DNA of 64,000 nucleotides. It comes from Lingula anatina (lineage: Eukaryota > Brachiopoda > Lingulata > Lingulida > Lingulidae). Below are positions 1 to 10,700 of this stretch, piece by piece. Numbering within the stretch: position 1 is the first letter of the stretch; every line of letters begins with the position of its first letter. The DNA lies in assembly GCF_001039355.2 (NCBI RefSeq), contig NW_019774014.1, positions 97,671-161,670 of the forward strand. Direction: 5' to 3'. The position numbers and the translations under genes were made by a program. The notes beneath the pieces were generated by a model. That model did no database searches. It had not been told where the DNA came from and saw nothing but the letters and a program-made list of their open reading frames with translations.

Positions 1-74
1 CTTTACTGACATGGAATAAATGCAACAACTCCCATCCCCTCCCAATATGGTGAAAAGTATTCTCACCCAAACAG

Positions 75-201
75 ACGGCCTCTCCGCTGGTGCAATCCTC
101 ACGGCAGCGAGAAGTATCCGTACACGGCCATTTTGAACACACGGCAGTGCCACTTGACTGGTCGGTGCGGAGCGGGTTTGACTGTAACGGGAAATATATA
201 G
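75..201 (+). CDS. Possible terminal exon of an unknown gene that starts outside the window
   Basis: An acceptor-like CAG ends at 74. A frame then stays open to a TAG at 199-201 and gives about 41 residues with three cysteines (RWCNPHG, RQCHL, GRCGAG). The cysteine spacing and lack of low complexity look more coding than the neighbourhood, but no family is recognised and no upstream exon is available in the window. It could equally be chance. No clear polyadenylation signal follows closely. Confidence 0.2.
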
Positions 202-2121
202 AAACAGCTAAGTTAGAACCAAATTCTGCAAATTTCGTGATCTTTTTTTTTATTTTCAATTTTGATAATTTAAGTTTTAAAGTTGGTCCGAAATCAGGGT
301 AAAACTACTACGACCCTCAATAACTATGTAACAGCGCACTACACCATTCAGATCCAAACAGATCTTAGACTGGGTTCCCATACCTAGATAGATCTAACAG
401 GATCGATCCATCTCCAAGGGGTTTCTCGCTAAGTTGCTTTCACCTTACGCGGCTTAGATGTCTGGCTTGCCTACTGAAGCTGCTAAACGATAATTAACTA
501 CCCCCTAGCAGCCTCAGTAGGCGTGACAGACATCTAAGCCGCTAAAGTTGATTGCAATTTAGCGAGAATCCCCTTAGGGACAGATCGATCAACAGTTAGT
601 TCGATAGGGTCTGGGAATGGCCCCGTAATGATCCAGTAACCGACTGTTTGACCTGACGGCAATTCACCAATGTATTTGTCAGGGATGTTGGCTGTGCAGG
701 CACCCCTTCCGCCTAAATAAGAGATAAAAGATGTCCAGATTGTGACACAATTGATTCTAACGGAGATATGTCAGGGACAAACATGTATCTCTATACATAG
801 AGCACGAATAATAATATAAAGAGTACCAATCAATTCTTGGCATCCCTCCTCCTTTTTGTTCTCCTTCATTTGTTTTGACGGATGTGTCCCAAATGCATTT
901 CAATGATTAATTTTTATTAATCAATTTTTACCTTTTTGGTGTACCTTGCAATAGCTTTTGGTTTGAAACGAAATGTATACCTTTTGATCAACTTCAGTTA
1001 TAATACATTTGTGAATCACAAGCATTGATATTACACTACACAGTACTGAGTACAATTAATGCTTAGGAACTACAGACAAAAATGTTATGAATCGTTTTCA
1101 ATACTAAATTCCGGTATCTTCTGTAAAAATAAAATTGCATTGTCTACTTTATGACGCGTGGTTCTTAGGAAGGTAAAGGAAGAGTGCATTGCTGTCCTTC
1201 AGACACCAAGATATGTGAAAGTAAAGGCCGATATTTTTAGAAAGAATTTATTTTTTGTCTTAAGGCAAACAAAATACTCGTATAACCCAGCTTTCTTAAA
1301 ACATAATTATCTTTCATTTAAATTGTTTCGAAATAAGGTAACTAATTCAATATATATATATAGTGCATGCCATGGCAAAGAATATTAGAATTCGATAAGC
1401 GTTTATTGTTTGTTTACTGATCTATCGGTTCTCGCTGATTGGGGTTATTATGCAATCTCGTATTATGTCAGTTATTTTCATCATGAATACTTGATAAAGA
1501 GCAGATCAATAATGTGATACTTCCACTTCGCTTGGTCTGGGAACTGGGTTTTTGCAAGAATAAAGATACGCGATGTAGATCTGCACTGCTTGCTTGATCT
1601 TGTGGTGTTTAAATCATTTTGTACCCCCTCCCCCTCCCCCCCCCCCAAAAAAAAGTTTTTTTACACATTCTCCTGGCTTCCCCTACAATTTTCTTCGTGC
1701 TCATAACTCATGTATACATTTGTAACTCTACTGTTTTTTGACATTAGGATTTGAAAGATGCGGTATCTCAGATTTTGACCTCAGATTTTGATCGAACATT
1801 ATGTTTTTAAGTGATGGAGACTGACGAGCATAGGAGGAAAGCCTGCGCTCACATTTTATTGAAAAAATGTGAAAAAATTTTATAGAGATTTGCAGAGCCT
1901 TGTGACTCGTAGTGATATGTGCTCTTGCAAACTAAAAAAAACAAAACTGGAACCAAATGTTAAACCAGAAATCGTGATATTGCGTGACCGGGGTACTGTG
2001 AAACGCGAATTTAGGAAAAAAGTTAACCCATTACCATAGCGTAATCATATTTTATCTATTATTTGCGGCTGGTAACATTGGCTTTGTGATTTCAAGGTTT
2101 TTGTCTCGCTAAAAAACAAAG
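202..2121. other. Intergenic stretch without a recognised gene
   Basis: Apart from the foldback element at 373-620 this is AT-rich sequence with a C-run followed by an A-run near 1621-1660. The open frame at 1158-1388 has no recognisable domain and biased, lysine-rich and aromatic-rich composition, so it is not called. I see nothing else here. Confidence 0.5.
373..620. mobile_element. Foldback MITE, family 1, copy 1 (about 250 bp)
   Basis: The two ends form an imperfect inverted repeat: GTTCCCATACC and GGATCGATC at the left against GATCGATC and GGGTCTGGGAATGG at the right. An inner palindrome is also present, with GCGGCTTAGATGTCTG matched by CAGACATCTAAGCCGC. Shared end motifs (ATTCCCA, GATCGATC, TTTAGCGAGAA or TTTAGTGTGAA, GGTAATTAACTAC) tie it to the copies at 52369-52482 and 54014-54218. 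It has no coding capacity. Confidence 0.65.
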
Positions 2122-3029
2122 TCATACCCATATATTTTCCGTCCCAGGGAAGTGACATGAGCCCGAGTCCAGAAAAGTCAAAATTGTCTACATGTACTTT
2201 ACATAACGAACAGCAAAAACAGTTAAAATAAAGACAAGCAAAAAGGGTTGTGAAAATTTGTCTCTTTCCAACTACGAAGGTAGACACATGACCTCAATGT
2301 TGTTCAATCAAATTAAATTTAAAAAGCCATTTAAACCACACGATGAAATATTGCACCGAATCTTTACAGAAAAATGCCTACTGTTACTTGAAATAATTTG
2401 ATGTACTTCTTTCCGTCAACATTATTCACGTGAAGTTTTTAAAGAAATGACTCAAACATAACACATCCAATTATAACATTACACCAAGAATACATGTACC
2501 ACTACATCAAGCGTCGTTAATAATGAAAATAAAAATGAGAGATTACCTTTTACGTTTTTGCAACTATTTAAATAGCAAACAGAAGCGCCTTTGCTGTGGT
2601 CACTAAGATTAAGATAAAATCACTACAAACGGGCACGCTCTTTTCCGATGACAACACACGGGGAACTTTTATGTGGTCACTCACCAACACGATGTCCACA
2701 TTGGAGACCAATATTCCTGTTTTCTCAGATGACGAGTAATGGGTGACGTCCTGCTGACTATCTAACAGGTCACAGCTCTGGTCTCTCTCTCTGAATACAA
2801 CCGCGGCACAGTGACCATTCTGGGAACATTTAGTGATGCATTCTAAATTGGACCGCGCGTCTACGCTGTCCAAAACCGTCGTCAAGGTTGAGTAATTTGT
2901 AAAAACTTGTTGAATTCCCGTTGCCTGGACATCTACTACATTACCGCCACAAAGTGTGACGGTTGCCGCGTGGACATTGAAAGATAGGCAAACCAAAACA
3001 CAGAAAACTGCAAAGAGCACTCTACACAT
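2122..3029 (-). CDS. Small secreted PAN/apple-like domain protein (two-exon model)
   Basis: Exon 1 runs 3029-2685 on the minus strand and ends at a consensus GTGAGT donor. The first 21 residues (MCRVLFAVFCVLVCLSFNVHA) are a clear signal peptide, which is why I chose this ATG over one 40 codons upstream. The mature part has the PAN/apple pattern SNLECITKCSQNGHC, then AAVVF, then SCDLLDS, with cysteine spacing like molluscan and other invertebrate PAN_1 proteins that bind proteins or carbohydrates outside the cell. Exon 2 is less certain. Acceptor ATGTAG at 2188-2190 keeps phase 0 and gives a 21-residue tail containing SGSCHFPG, ending at TGA 2122-2124, for about 136 residues in all. Without splicing the frame would run to 2568. 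The function beyond extracellular binding is unknown. Confidence 0.5.
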
Positions 3030-3077
3030 ATTGTCGGATGTTTTCCTCAAACTGTGCTTGTTCATGGGACATGTGTG

Positions 3078-3085
3078 CTTAAATA
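3078..3085 (-). promoter_or_regulatory. TATA-like box of the PAN-like gene
   Basis: Read on the minus strand this is TATTTAAG, about 50 bases before the chosen ATG at 3029. Its position fits a TATA element with a very short leader. The support is motif and position only. Confidence 0.3.
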
Positions 3086-4235
3086 ATGCCAAGCTAAGTA
3101 AGAGAACAAATTCATCCACTTTTCTACAATGGGGAGTCTTTGTCAACATCCTTTAGAATGGTAAATAAATAATTAACCAATTTATGTGCGTTCTTGGAGA
3201 ACTAATCAATGTATTCAATACACCGACATGAATATCCATTGACAAACCTGATTCCATTGTTGACATTACAAGCACACATCAATCAGAGATTAAGTAATTC
3301 ATACAGGCCCTTCTTAATAATCAAATGAACACGGGCCAATAAAAGGGAAGACATAAAGAGAATAAAGAAAAAGCTAAGTGCAATTGATCTAAAAATATCA
3401 ACATAACTTACTGGGGACCACCTAAAGTGTGTGCATCTAATCCGTTATTAACTGATATATCTTACGCAAAATTAATGCTTGGTTCATTAACTGAGTCTTA
3501 ACTGTATTCATGTTCTGTCAACAAGAATGCGTCATCAAAGGTCACAATGTTTTTTTCAACAGCTGGCATAAGTATTGGTATAGCATCGTTATTATTAGAA
3601 TAAAAAAACTTTAACCATAGTCTCTAATTTTTATATCGAATTTGTATGCAGATTTCGATCAGCAAATTGTTCAGGTGTCTCTTTGAATTTTACAGGAATT
3701 ATCGACCACCAAACTATCAACATTGAGTTCCAAAGCCAATAATACACATAAATTTGTTAACAATTCGATAACACCCATCAACTATTAATAATAACTTAAA
3801 TAGCTCTACCAGTCTTTGCTTCATTTGACTAAGCCAAATGTATGGTTACTTGTATTCCCTGTATTTTCAATTCAAGTAAAATGGTTGAAATAGGGGTCAT
3901 GATGTTAAGACACTGAAATTAGGACACAGTATAATTGCCTCGACCTGCAATATATTACGTTGATATTTAGTACTGTGTTTGTTTATTTGACGTAGAAGAT
4001 AAGTGCAGCGTCTATAGCAAGCACTAAACGCGTCAAAGCATGAAGCTCGCGGTAGTAAGTAATTGGCTTATGGATTATATAATGACGGGTATTGATTTAG
4101 TAGAAGTAAGTGCAATTACCGGGGTACCTAGATTGGCTTAGAAACATCCGTTTATGTTTTACACGCTGATATAATAGGTTTTAGTTAACGGCACTGTACA
4201 TAGTCAGAACCGGAATCAGTACAAATACAGCAAAG
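3086..4235. other. Divergent intergenic region between the PAN-like and stanniocalcin-like genes
   Basis: About 1.1 kb of AT-rich DNA between two divergent genes, so it probably holds both promoters. ATTATATAATGACGG near 4074-4088 is TATA-like but lies about 150 bases before the stanniocalcin-like ATG. I see no gene and no repeat. Confidence 0.4.
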
Positions 4236-4496
4236 ATGACTTCCAAGTACCTGCTACTCCTGTGTTTGTTTTCAATCGCCTTCAGTGAAGTGAATGGTCA
4301 TTTTCTCTTCGGACCAAGTCCGGACATCCTACCGGCCGAAGGTACACAATCTTGAACGCTCATGCGTGCATTTAAGCATCCGTCAATCTTATTTTGTATA
4401 TTAAAACAATTTGATTATGAGTTTCTAATATGTTTTGTGTGTATGATTCTATGTACATGTAAGTACTTTTTACATCTGTCATCCTTGAGGTGGTAA

Positions 4497-4547
<51 letters not shown>

Positions 4548-5893
4548 AAGAGAACTGTGCATTTGGATTTCCGCCTTTGCAATTTTTTTAGGATTGTATT
4601 CCATTTAAATGTTAGTGGGATTTCAGATTGTACAAAAAGAATCAGGAAATCCTGAGGTGAAGAATTTGTATAATACCTAAGTACGTTCAAATTCATTCTA
4701 AATCATTTTTTGAATTCCTTCAAGATGTTTCGGACGAGTGTAAGCAGATGGCCAAGGAAGGCATCTGCGAGTACTGGAACTGTTTTATAGATAGATGGCG
4801 CTGCAGTGGGTCACATAATTTCCAGGAGAAGAGCGCTAAGAGATACTGTGAAAACTTACGACAGAACTACGCCAAATTTGATGATGAGGTTTGGATTATA
4901 AATGATTGCAAAAGTATCTTATAATCATGTCCCACCAGTCTCAAGCGTGTAGTGATTAATGCTTTTGTCTCATAGTTTATTAATTTCTATTCTTAGCAAA
5001 ATTTTAGAAATTTTAACACTACTGATTTTTTTCGTGATTTGCAGGTAAATGTAAATCTTAATTGTCTCTGTTGCATTACATCTGCAAAACATGAATGTAT
5101 GCTTTGTTTAAAAACTGTTGTTCTAATATACACTTTTGCCAAACATTGTACATTTTCATTTATGAGAAATTTCAACACATTAAATGTTTTTAAAAAATAA
5201 GGCCTACTTTTTAATGAAATAAAACTGTCTCTTCTTCGTGTGTTTGTGTGTATATTCTTTTATTGCACAGGGGAAAAGGTTTGTCAACGAATCAATCAAG
5301 TGTTTGATGCGGAAATTTCTCCCCAAATACAACGCTGATACCAACCAGTGTTTTGCATTGGAGCAGTTTGGTGAGAAGGAACACCCGAAATGTAATCTGA
5401 ATTATGGTTTCTGCACTGCCGTGAAGACTAACGCAATCAGCGCCATGAGACACGCATATGGGTACGTAAGTCGAAAACGTTCGCTGTAAGCTCATGTTTA
5501 TCTACAAATTATCCCCCAATTATCTTTGATTGTATGTAATCGTACAAGTGCGTGTTCAAGCGACCCACACTTGTTTGTATTGCCTCTCACTGCTGCAACC
5601 ATAATAAAATAGAATGTGAATGCTAGTAATGTATCGATACGTTGACTTAGACCAACATGACAATTGTTTGGTAATGCCTCAAGTTTGACAAAGGTTTATA
5701 TATTATACAAAAAATGCTTACACGGAGAATTTCATTTAATTGTTTTCATTTCAGAGCTTCTGACACCCTTCAACTTTTCAAGACGCTCTCCCTCTGCGTT
5801 AAACAAGGAATCATTGTGAGCGTTTGGGAATTATTGGTCAAAATTGTTCCCGGACTGTCCAACTTCATGCAGCTGCCCCACCAGTCTCGTTAA
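4236..5893 (+). CDS. Stanniocalcin-like secreted glycoprotein hormone (complete, four exons)
   Basis: The exons are 4236-4341, 4725-4888, 5271-5461 and 5755-5893. All have GT-AG borders, frames join exactly, and they encode 199 residues. The signal peptide is MTSKYLLLLCLFSIAFSEVNG. The mature protein follows the stanniocalcin cysteine pattern: C-x8-C-x4-C near residues 41-55, then AKFDDEGKRFVNESIKC, which matches the family landmark AKFD-x-x-GK-x-F-V-x-ES-x-KC. After that come C-x13-C-x6-C and a late SLC. The NES within this motif is the conserved N-glycosylation site. Vertebrate stanniocalcins are about 250 residues, also with four coding exons, and act in calcium/phosphate handling and PAPP-A inhibition. 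This protein is shorter at the C-terminus. Family assignment is from motif and cysteine spacing; the role in this animal is inference. Confidence 0.85.
4494..4549. repeat. (TAAA)n microsatellite in intron 1 of the stanniocalcin-like gene
   Basis: About 13 near-perfect TAAA units between exon 1 and exon 2. Read on the other strand it makes a false YLFIYLFI open frame. Confidence 0.95.
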
Positions 5894-6126
5894 GATATAC
5901 ACTTTATACACGAAACAGAACTTCAGTTTGAGAGACGAAAGTTGTCATTTAAATCCAATTTAATCATATATTATGATTCTGTAGCAGATCGTAATTAAAG
6001 AATTTGAAGGCAAAGTGGTTACGTTATAGAGTACCTATTCTAGACATTTTCATCGAACTTACTTTTTAACTGTAGTCGTTCGGCATCAACCCCAAGCGCA
6101 CTCTTTGCCCCCCTCCACCCCCCCCC

Positions 6127-6151
6127 NNNNNNNNNNNNNNNNNNNNNNNNN
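6127..6151. other. Assembly gap (25 N)
   Basis: The run of N is flanked by C runs on both sides, so the true length of this poly-C tract is unresolved. Confidence 0.99.
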
Positions 6152-6453
6152 CCCCCCAAAAAAAAAAAAAAAAAAAAAATAGACAATAATCCTATTCGGA
6201 AACGGTCGTTTTTAGGAAGAACAAAACAGCAGTGAAATTGCTTCCAACAAATTATGTTAACTGATTACTCTATCGAATCTGATTTGGGCTGTGATTAAGC
6301 AACATTTACTGCTATTAAAGGGAGGATGATGAAATGCCAATTGGAAATGAACAATATTACTGTTAACGAGTAAAATGTCAAAATGATTACAATGACGTCT
6401 GGATGTTAAGGTTAAAGATTCCCCTCGTAACACCAACCAGGATATACCGGTAA

Positions 6454-6491
<38 letters not shown>

Positions 6492-6808
6492 AAGCCAATT
6501 TTATTTACCGAAAAATCAGAAGACCCTGGCGATAAACAAAAATACATGTAAATGGCTCTTGTAATTTTTTCTGAAAAATTAACCTACACACGAGCATTAT
6601 CTAAACATCCGTATCATAGTCTGATATTTGGTTCTCCGCCTGTATATTTGATCGTAGTATATATCGCATAACTTTATAATGAATCCAGCACTCTTTCATT
6701 TAGATATTTTAAAAAAAGGAATAGGCAAGGCATAAATGTGGATCCCTTTTCCGTGAATGGTGCACGCTGTTTTCTCGGTCTTTGCCTGCACCTTTCGGGA
6801 CAAATAAA

Positions 6809-6917
6809 GTACCCTCTACCAGGGCGACTGACAGATCTTTACAGATATTCAGAGATATGTCTCTAGCTAGATAGATGGTCATTTTGGGCTAAAGTCAGCC
6901 GCCCTGGTAGAGGGTAC
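6809..6917. mobile_element. Foldback MITE, family 2 (109 bp)
   Basis: The left end GTACCCTCTACCAGGGCG then ACTGAC, and the right end GTCAGC then CGCCCTGGTAGAGGGTAC, pair over 24 bases with one mismatch. The centre includes short ATAT and AGATAG tracts and has no coding capacity. Both flanks are A/T-rich (ATAAA and ATTAAA). No other copy was noticed in the window. Confidence 0.7.
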
Positions 6918-7313
6918 ATTAAACACGAGTCATATAGGACATAGGTGAAGTATCTACGCGCCAGGATAAAGGATGGCATTCATTGTTTCGGGCGACATTA
7001 AAAAATCAATTGATCATGTTTGCGATTCGTGTGTGTGTGTGTGTGTGTGTGAGTGTGAGCATGTATGGCAGTTAGAGAGAGAAAAGAGAGAGAGAGAGAG
7101 AGAGTCCAAAAGTAAGCTTCAATGTTCAAATTGTAGATTTTTACAGATTTTAATAAGCTATTACCAAAGATAATCATGCTTCTGTCCAAAATTAAGATGA
7201 ATACGATTTGGTTTTCATTGTTGAAGCAATACTAATACTTTTATTAGTGTCACCTTCTGTCCTCGTTAAACATGAAAGGAAGTGTACTGTGATGCCCTTA
7301 GCGGAAGTACGTA

Positions 7314-7602
7314 CAGTGGCGGATTAAGAGGGGAGTCAGAGGAGTCCTGAACCCCCCCCCCCCCCTTCGATTTCTGGTCCTCTCTTGTAATTAGAATTTG
7401 AATAGCTGAATCATAGTTCTAAACCGTACCAAATTACACCGTTCGCCTTCCAAAATACCACACATTTTCGGGGCCATTCAGCGGGGCCCGAACCCCACGC
7501 CAAGTGTGTGTGTTTGTGTGTGTGTCTGTGTGTGTGTGTGTGGAGGGGGGGGGGGGGGCTTCGCATCCGCGGAACCCTTCAAATGATCCTGATCCGCCCC
7601 TG
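7314..7602. mobile_element. hAT-like non-autonomous element, family 3, inserted in the promoter region of lectin gene A
   Basis: The ends are CAGTGGCGGATTAAGA and GATCCTGATCCGCCCCTG, the CAGGGGCGGATCC terminus also seen at 11792-11961 and 27740-27898. It is flanked by the direct repeat TACGTA on both sides. The body carries a poly-C run, a (TG)n tract and a poly-G run. Paralogue B has an uninterrupted sequence here (GCGGAAGTGATTTATTACG near 13535), so the insertion came after the A/B duplication. It sits about 160 bases upstream of the gene A start codon. Confidence 0.75.
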
Positions 7603-7760
7603 TACGTAGAATTGGTTTGTTACGTTTTTTACCACCAAAGCAAATAAAAGAGAAAAAAAAGTACCCAGTGCTTGATCTTTATTCTGATTCAGGTGAGTCA
7701 TTCTTTGGAGGCGGAAGAAAAAATCATGAATACCGTGACTCTGATTTAGCCGAACCCAAC

Positions 7761-10700
7761 ATGGCAGGAGTAACTTTGTGTAACACTACTGGCTATACAA
7801 TGACAACGTTGCCTGTGCTGCTGATAGCAATGCTACTCCTGGAAAGTGTAAACAGTTGTAATGTAGCAAGAAGCAGTAAGTACAGCACAATAGCAGTAGT
7901 TTCTAGCTCCTTCACACGCCTTCTCCTTGCTAAGACAGTGCCCTAAATAAAATTGTGTCCTAAAACAGGTGTTCTGTAAACATGGCAATAAATAGAGATA
8001 GATAGTATTAACTTAGTTTTGAGGTACCTGGTGCAGTAACGCTGTATATCTGTGTAAACGTGATATCTTTCAGGTTGTCGTAACGGTACATGTTACTATG
8101 TGAACACTGAAGCAATGATGTGGCAGAGCGCCATGGAACATTGTAAGAATACTTGCAACGGTAGACTGGCTGTGGTTAAGGACAATAACACCCAAATATT
8201 TCTGCATAAACTGACATCATCAGAGGTTTGGTTGGGTGGCAAGGAGGCGAATTTAACAGACTGGATGTGGATAGACCAGGAGGGTGCATTAACTGGTATG
8301 TATAGTAAAATATTTTTACGAAATCCACCAAGCTTTTTCTCCATTACGCACTCTTTCTTTGGTTTTGACTTTTTGCTCGCAATCACCAGTCTATACATTT
8401 ACATCTCTTTTTCAGCAACAACATATACACACTGGAGCGGCCCACAGACATCTCCTAATATAGGACAACAACCAGATACCAATAATGGATTTAAGTACCA
8501 GCCTGCAGTAGCTCTAATGAGGGCGGGTAACTTCGTAGCTATAGACACGTTTCCATGGGTGGACAAAGACTACTTGCAGAAACAGGAATCCGGTGTTATT
8601 TGTGAAGCAGGTAAATCTGCCACTGTGACATAGGACCTATTTAATTCATGAAAAATGAAATTATCCAATTTTAATTTCGAGTCGCTGACAGATCTGATTT
8701 CTAAAATATCCAGCATAATAATCGAAACGTGTGTAATGATCCTTTAATATTACGTATACGAGCAAAAATAGTTAAACAAAAATATTTTCTTTTATGTGAT
8801 GTGTACATATCATGTGTTAATTATAGCTACATTTCCAGACCAGAAAAGCCAAGTGTGCAAAGGTAATCACAATTTCGACTGGGTTCAGAACAACAGCAGG
8901 TGGACAGACATAAAGGACGAGGCATGTATTTTCATCAGTGTTCCATCTGAAACAGTCACCTGGTTTGAAGGTCATAGGTTATGCAGAGAAACTGGAGGAA
9001 AACTTATTAAGATAGACAACGGCACAATACAGAATCAGTTGAATAATAGGCTAAACAATAATAGTGGGCCACAGTATTATTGGATCCGATTGGTTCACAG
9101 TGTATGGAGATGGGTGGACGGTAAGGGAAGCGTATTTATGTAGGCTAGCAGTGAGAATATTGAAGATGAATATTTTCTGGCCATTTTCTGTTTTCTTGTA
9201 GATAATTGTTTATTAGTTTACTTTGGTGTATGTCTAATAGACGTGTCTAATATTAAATATATCTAAAGTTCATATACATGATGTATGAATTTGAAATCAA
9301 TTATTAAATCGTGTTTAAGCCCCCACCTTTGAATAAAGCAAGAGGGGGCAGAAAAACTTTTCCAAGCGGTCGTAAGTCCAGTGTTACAATGGCTTTATAT
9401 TTTCACTTACACATGTAATTCAAGATGATCGCCAGTGAGTCTCATCCACATTTTAACATTCTAAATAAAGATGAAATATATAATTGTATAAATGTTTATG
9501 CTATTACAACAGATGACCCCATTAACTTGATGTTTTGGAGACCGACCATGTATCCACCATATCACAGAGGACCAGCGTGTCTTGCACTGGAAGGGAATGC
9601 AAGTGACGTCACCAGAAGCTGGTTGATGAAAGATTGCAGTGAGACACTGCCGTATATCTGTGAATTTCCACTAGGTAGGTCATTATCCTGCAATTCAAAC
9701 TTATCTAAATTCTCGGATAAAATTGAAAATGCATTCTGGGTAATAAAATAAATCCTGAAATATAGCCGAAAGGGTGGACAGGGCGTTTTTTGCTGTTGAT
9801 CAATTATCCCGAATTACTAATGCAACGGAATATAGATTGAAGGATATTAATAAACTTTAACGTTTAATTACTTTTCAATCTACCCACACGTTCAAACACG
9901 TACAAGGTAGACCTTGATCTTAAATGTTATATTGAGATACAGCCACCACTAATACCGATAAAGTAATAGTAACAAAGTATGGTGCAGAAGGAGAATTTTA
10001 TTATTATCACTGTTGTTGTTTTGTGAATGAAATGTTGACAAAATCCACATTGCCTTACTCTGTCTTTGTCGTTCCAGGCCTAAAGAGTAGCTCATATAAT
10101 AGTGTTGTCTCTGACGATTCCCGCAGTGAGTAAGCAAATCGCGTTTTACCTAATTTGAATCATTTTACTTTATATAGCTGCCACTATGCCAAGTGGGCCT
10201 TCCACCACGATTGCGATAGTCAATCCTCCAGTGACAGGTAATATTACAAAAATACATGAAGATATTGGCATGTGCATCATACTTCTAATTAATTTTTTCT
10301 TTAACATTAAATTGATGAATATAAAATATCACGGAGGAACGGCGTGTCTTGCACTGGAAGAAGCTGCAAGTGACGTCACCAAAAGCTGGGTGATGAAAGA
10401 TTGCAGCGAGACACTGCCATATATCTGTGAATATCCACTAGGTAGGTCATTATCCTGCAATTTAAACTTATCTAAATTCTGAGGAATGAAACAAAACTGA
10501 AATCTAAAATATATATACAAAAAGATGGACAGCGCGTTTTGCTGTTGATCAGTTACCCCGAATTACGAATGCGACGGATTTTTTATTATTAATATCACTC
10601 CCGTTGTTCTGTTGACTAGAAACGTTGACTTAGTCCACGTTGCCTCACTCTGTCGTTACAAGTCTTAAGAATATCTAATCTAATTATATTGTCTCTGACG

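Larger units (their letters stand above)
5894..7300. other. Intergenic region with assembly gap and simple repeats
   Basis: It contains the 3' flank of the stanniocalcin-like gene, a poly-C/N/poly-C/poly-A block (N at 6127-6151, 25 bases), a (TG)n run at about 6455-6489, the foldback element 6809-6917, and (GT)n plus (GA)n runs at about 7029-7104. No gene is seen; open frames through the TG and GA tracts are repeat artefacts. Confidence 0.8.

Noticed and set aside
1158-1388. Open frame of 76 codons on the plus strand
   Set aside because: No domain, no signal peptide, no splice logic, and in AT-rich intergenic DNA; length is within chance.
6998-7189. Frames through the (TG)n and (GA)n tracts on both strands
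   Set aside because: Dipeptide repeats produced by microsatellites, not genes.
10186-10482. 98-codon frame joining a stalk exon to the truncated CTLD2 exon in gene A
   Set aside because: It reads straight through a good GTAATA donor and intron sequence; the paralogue B shows these are separate exons.
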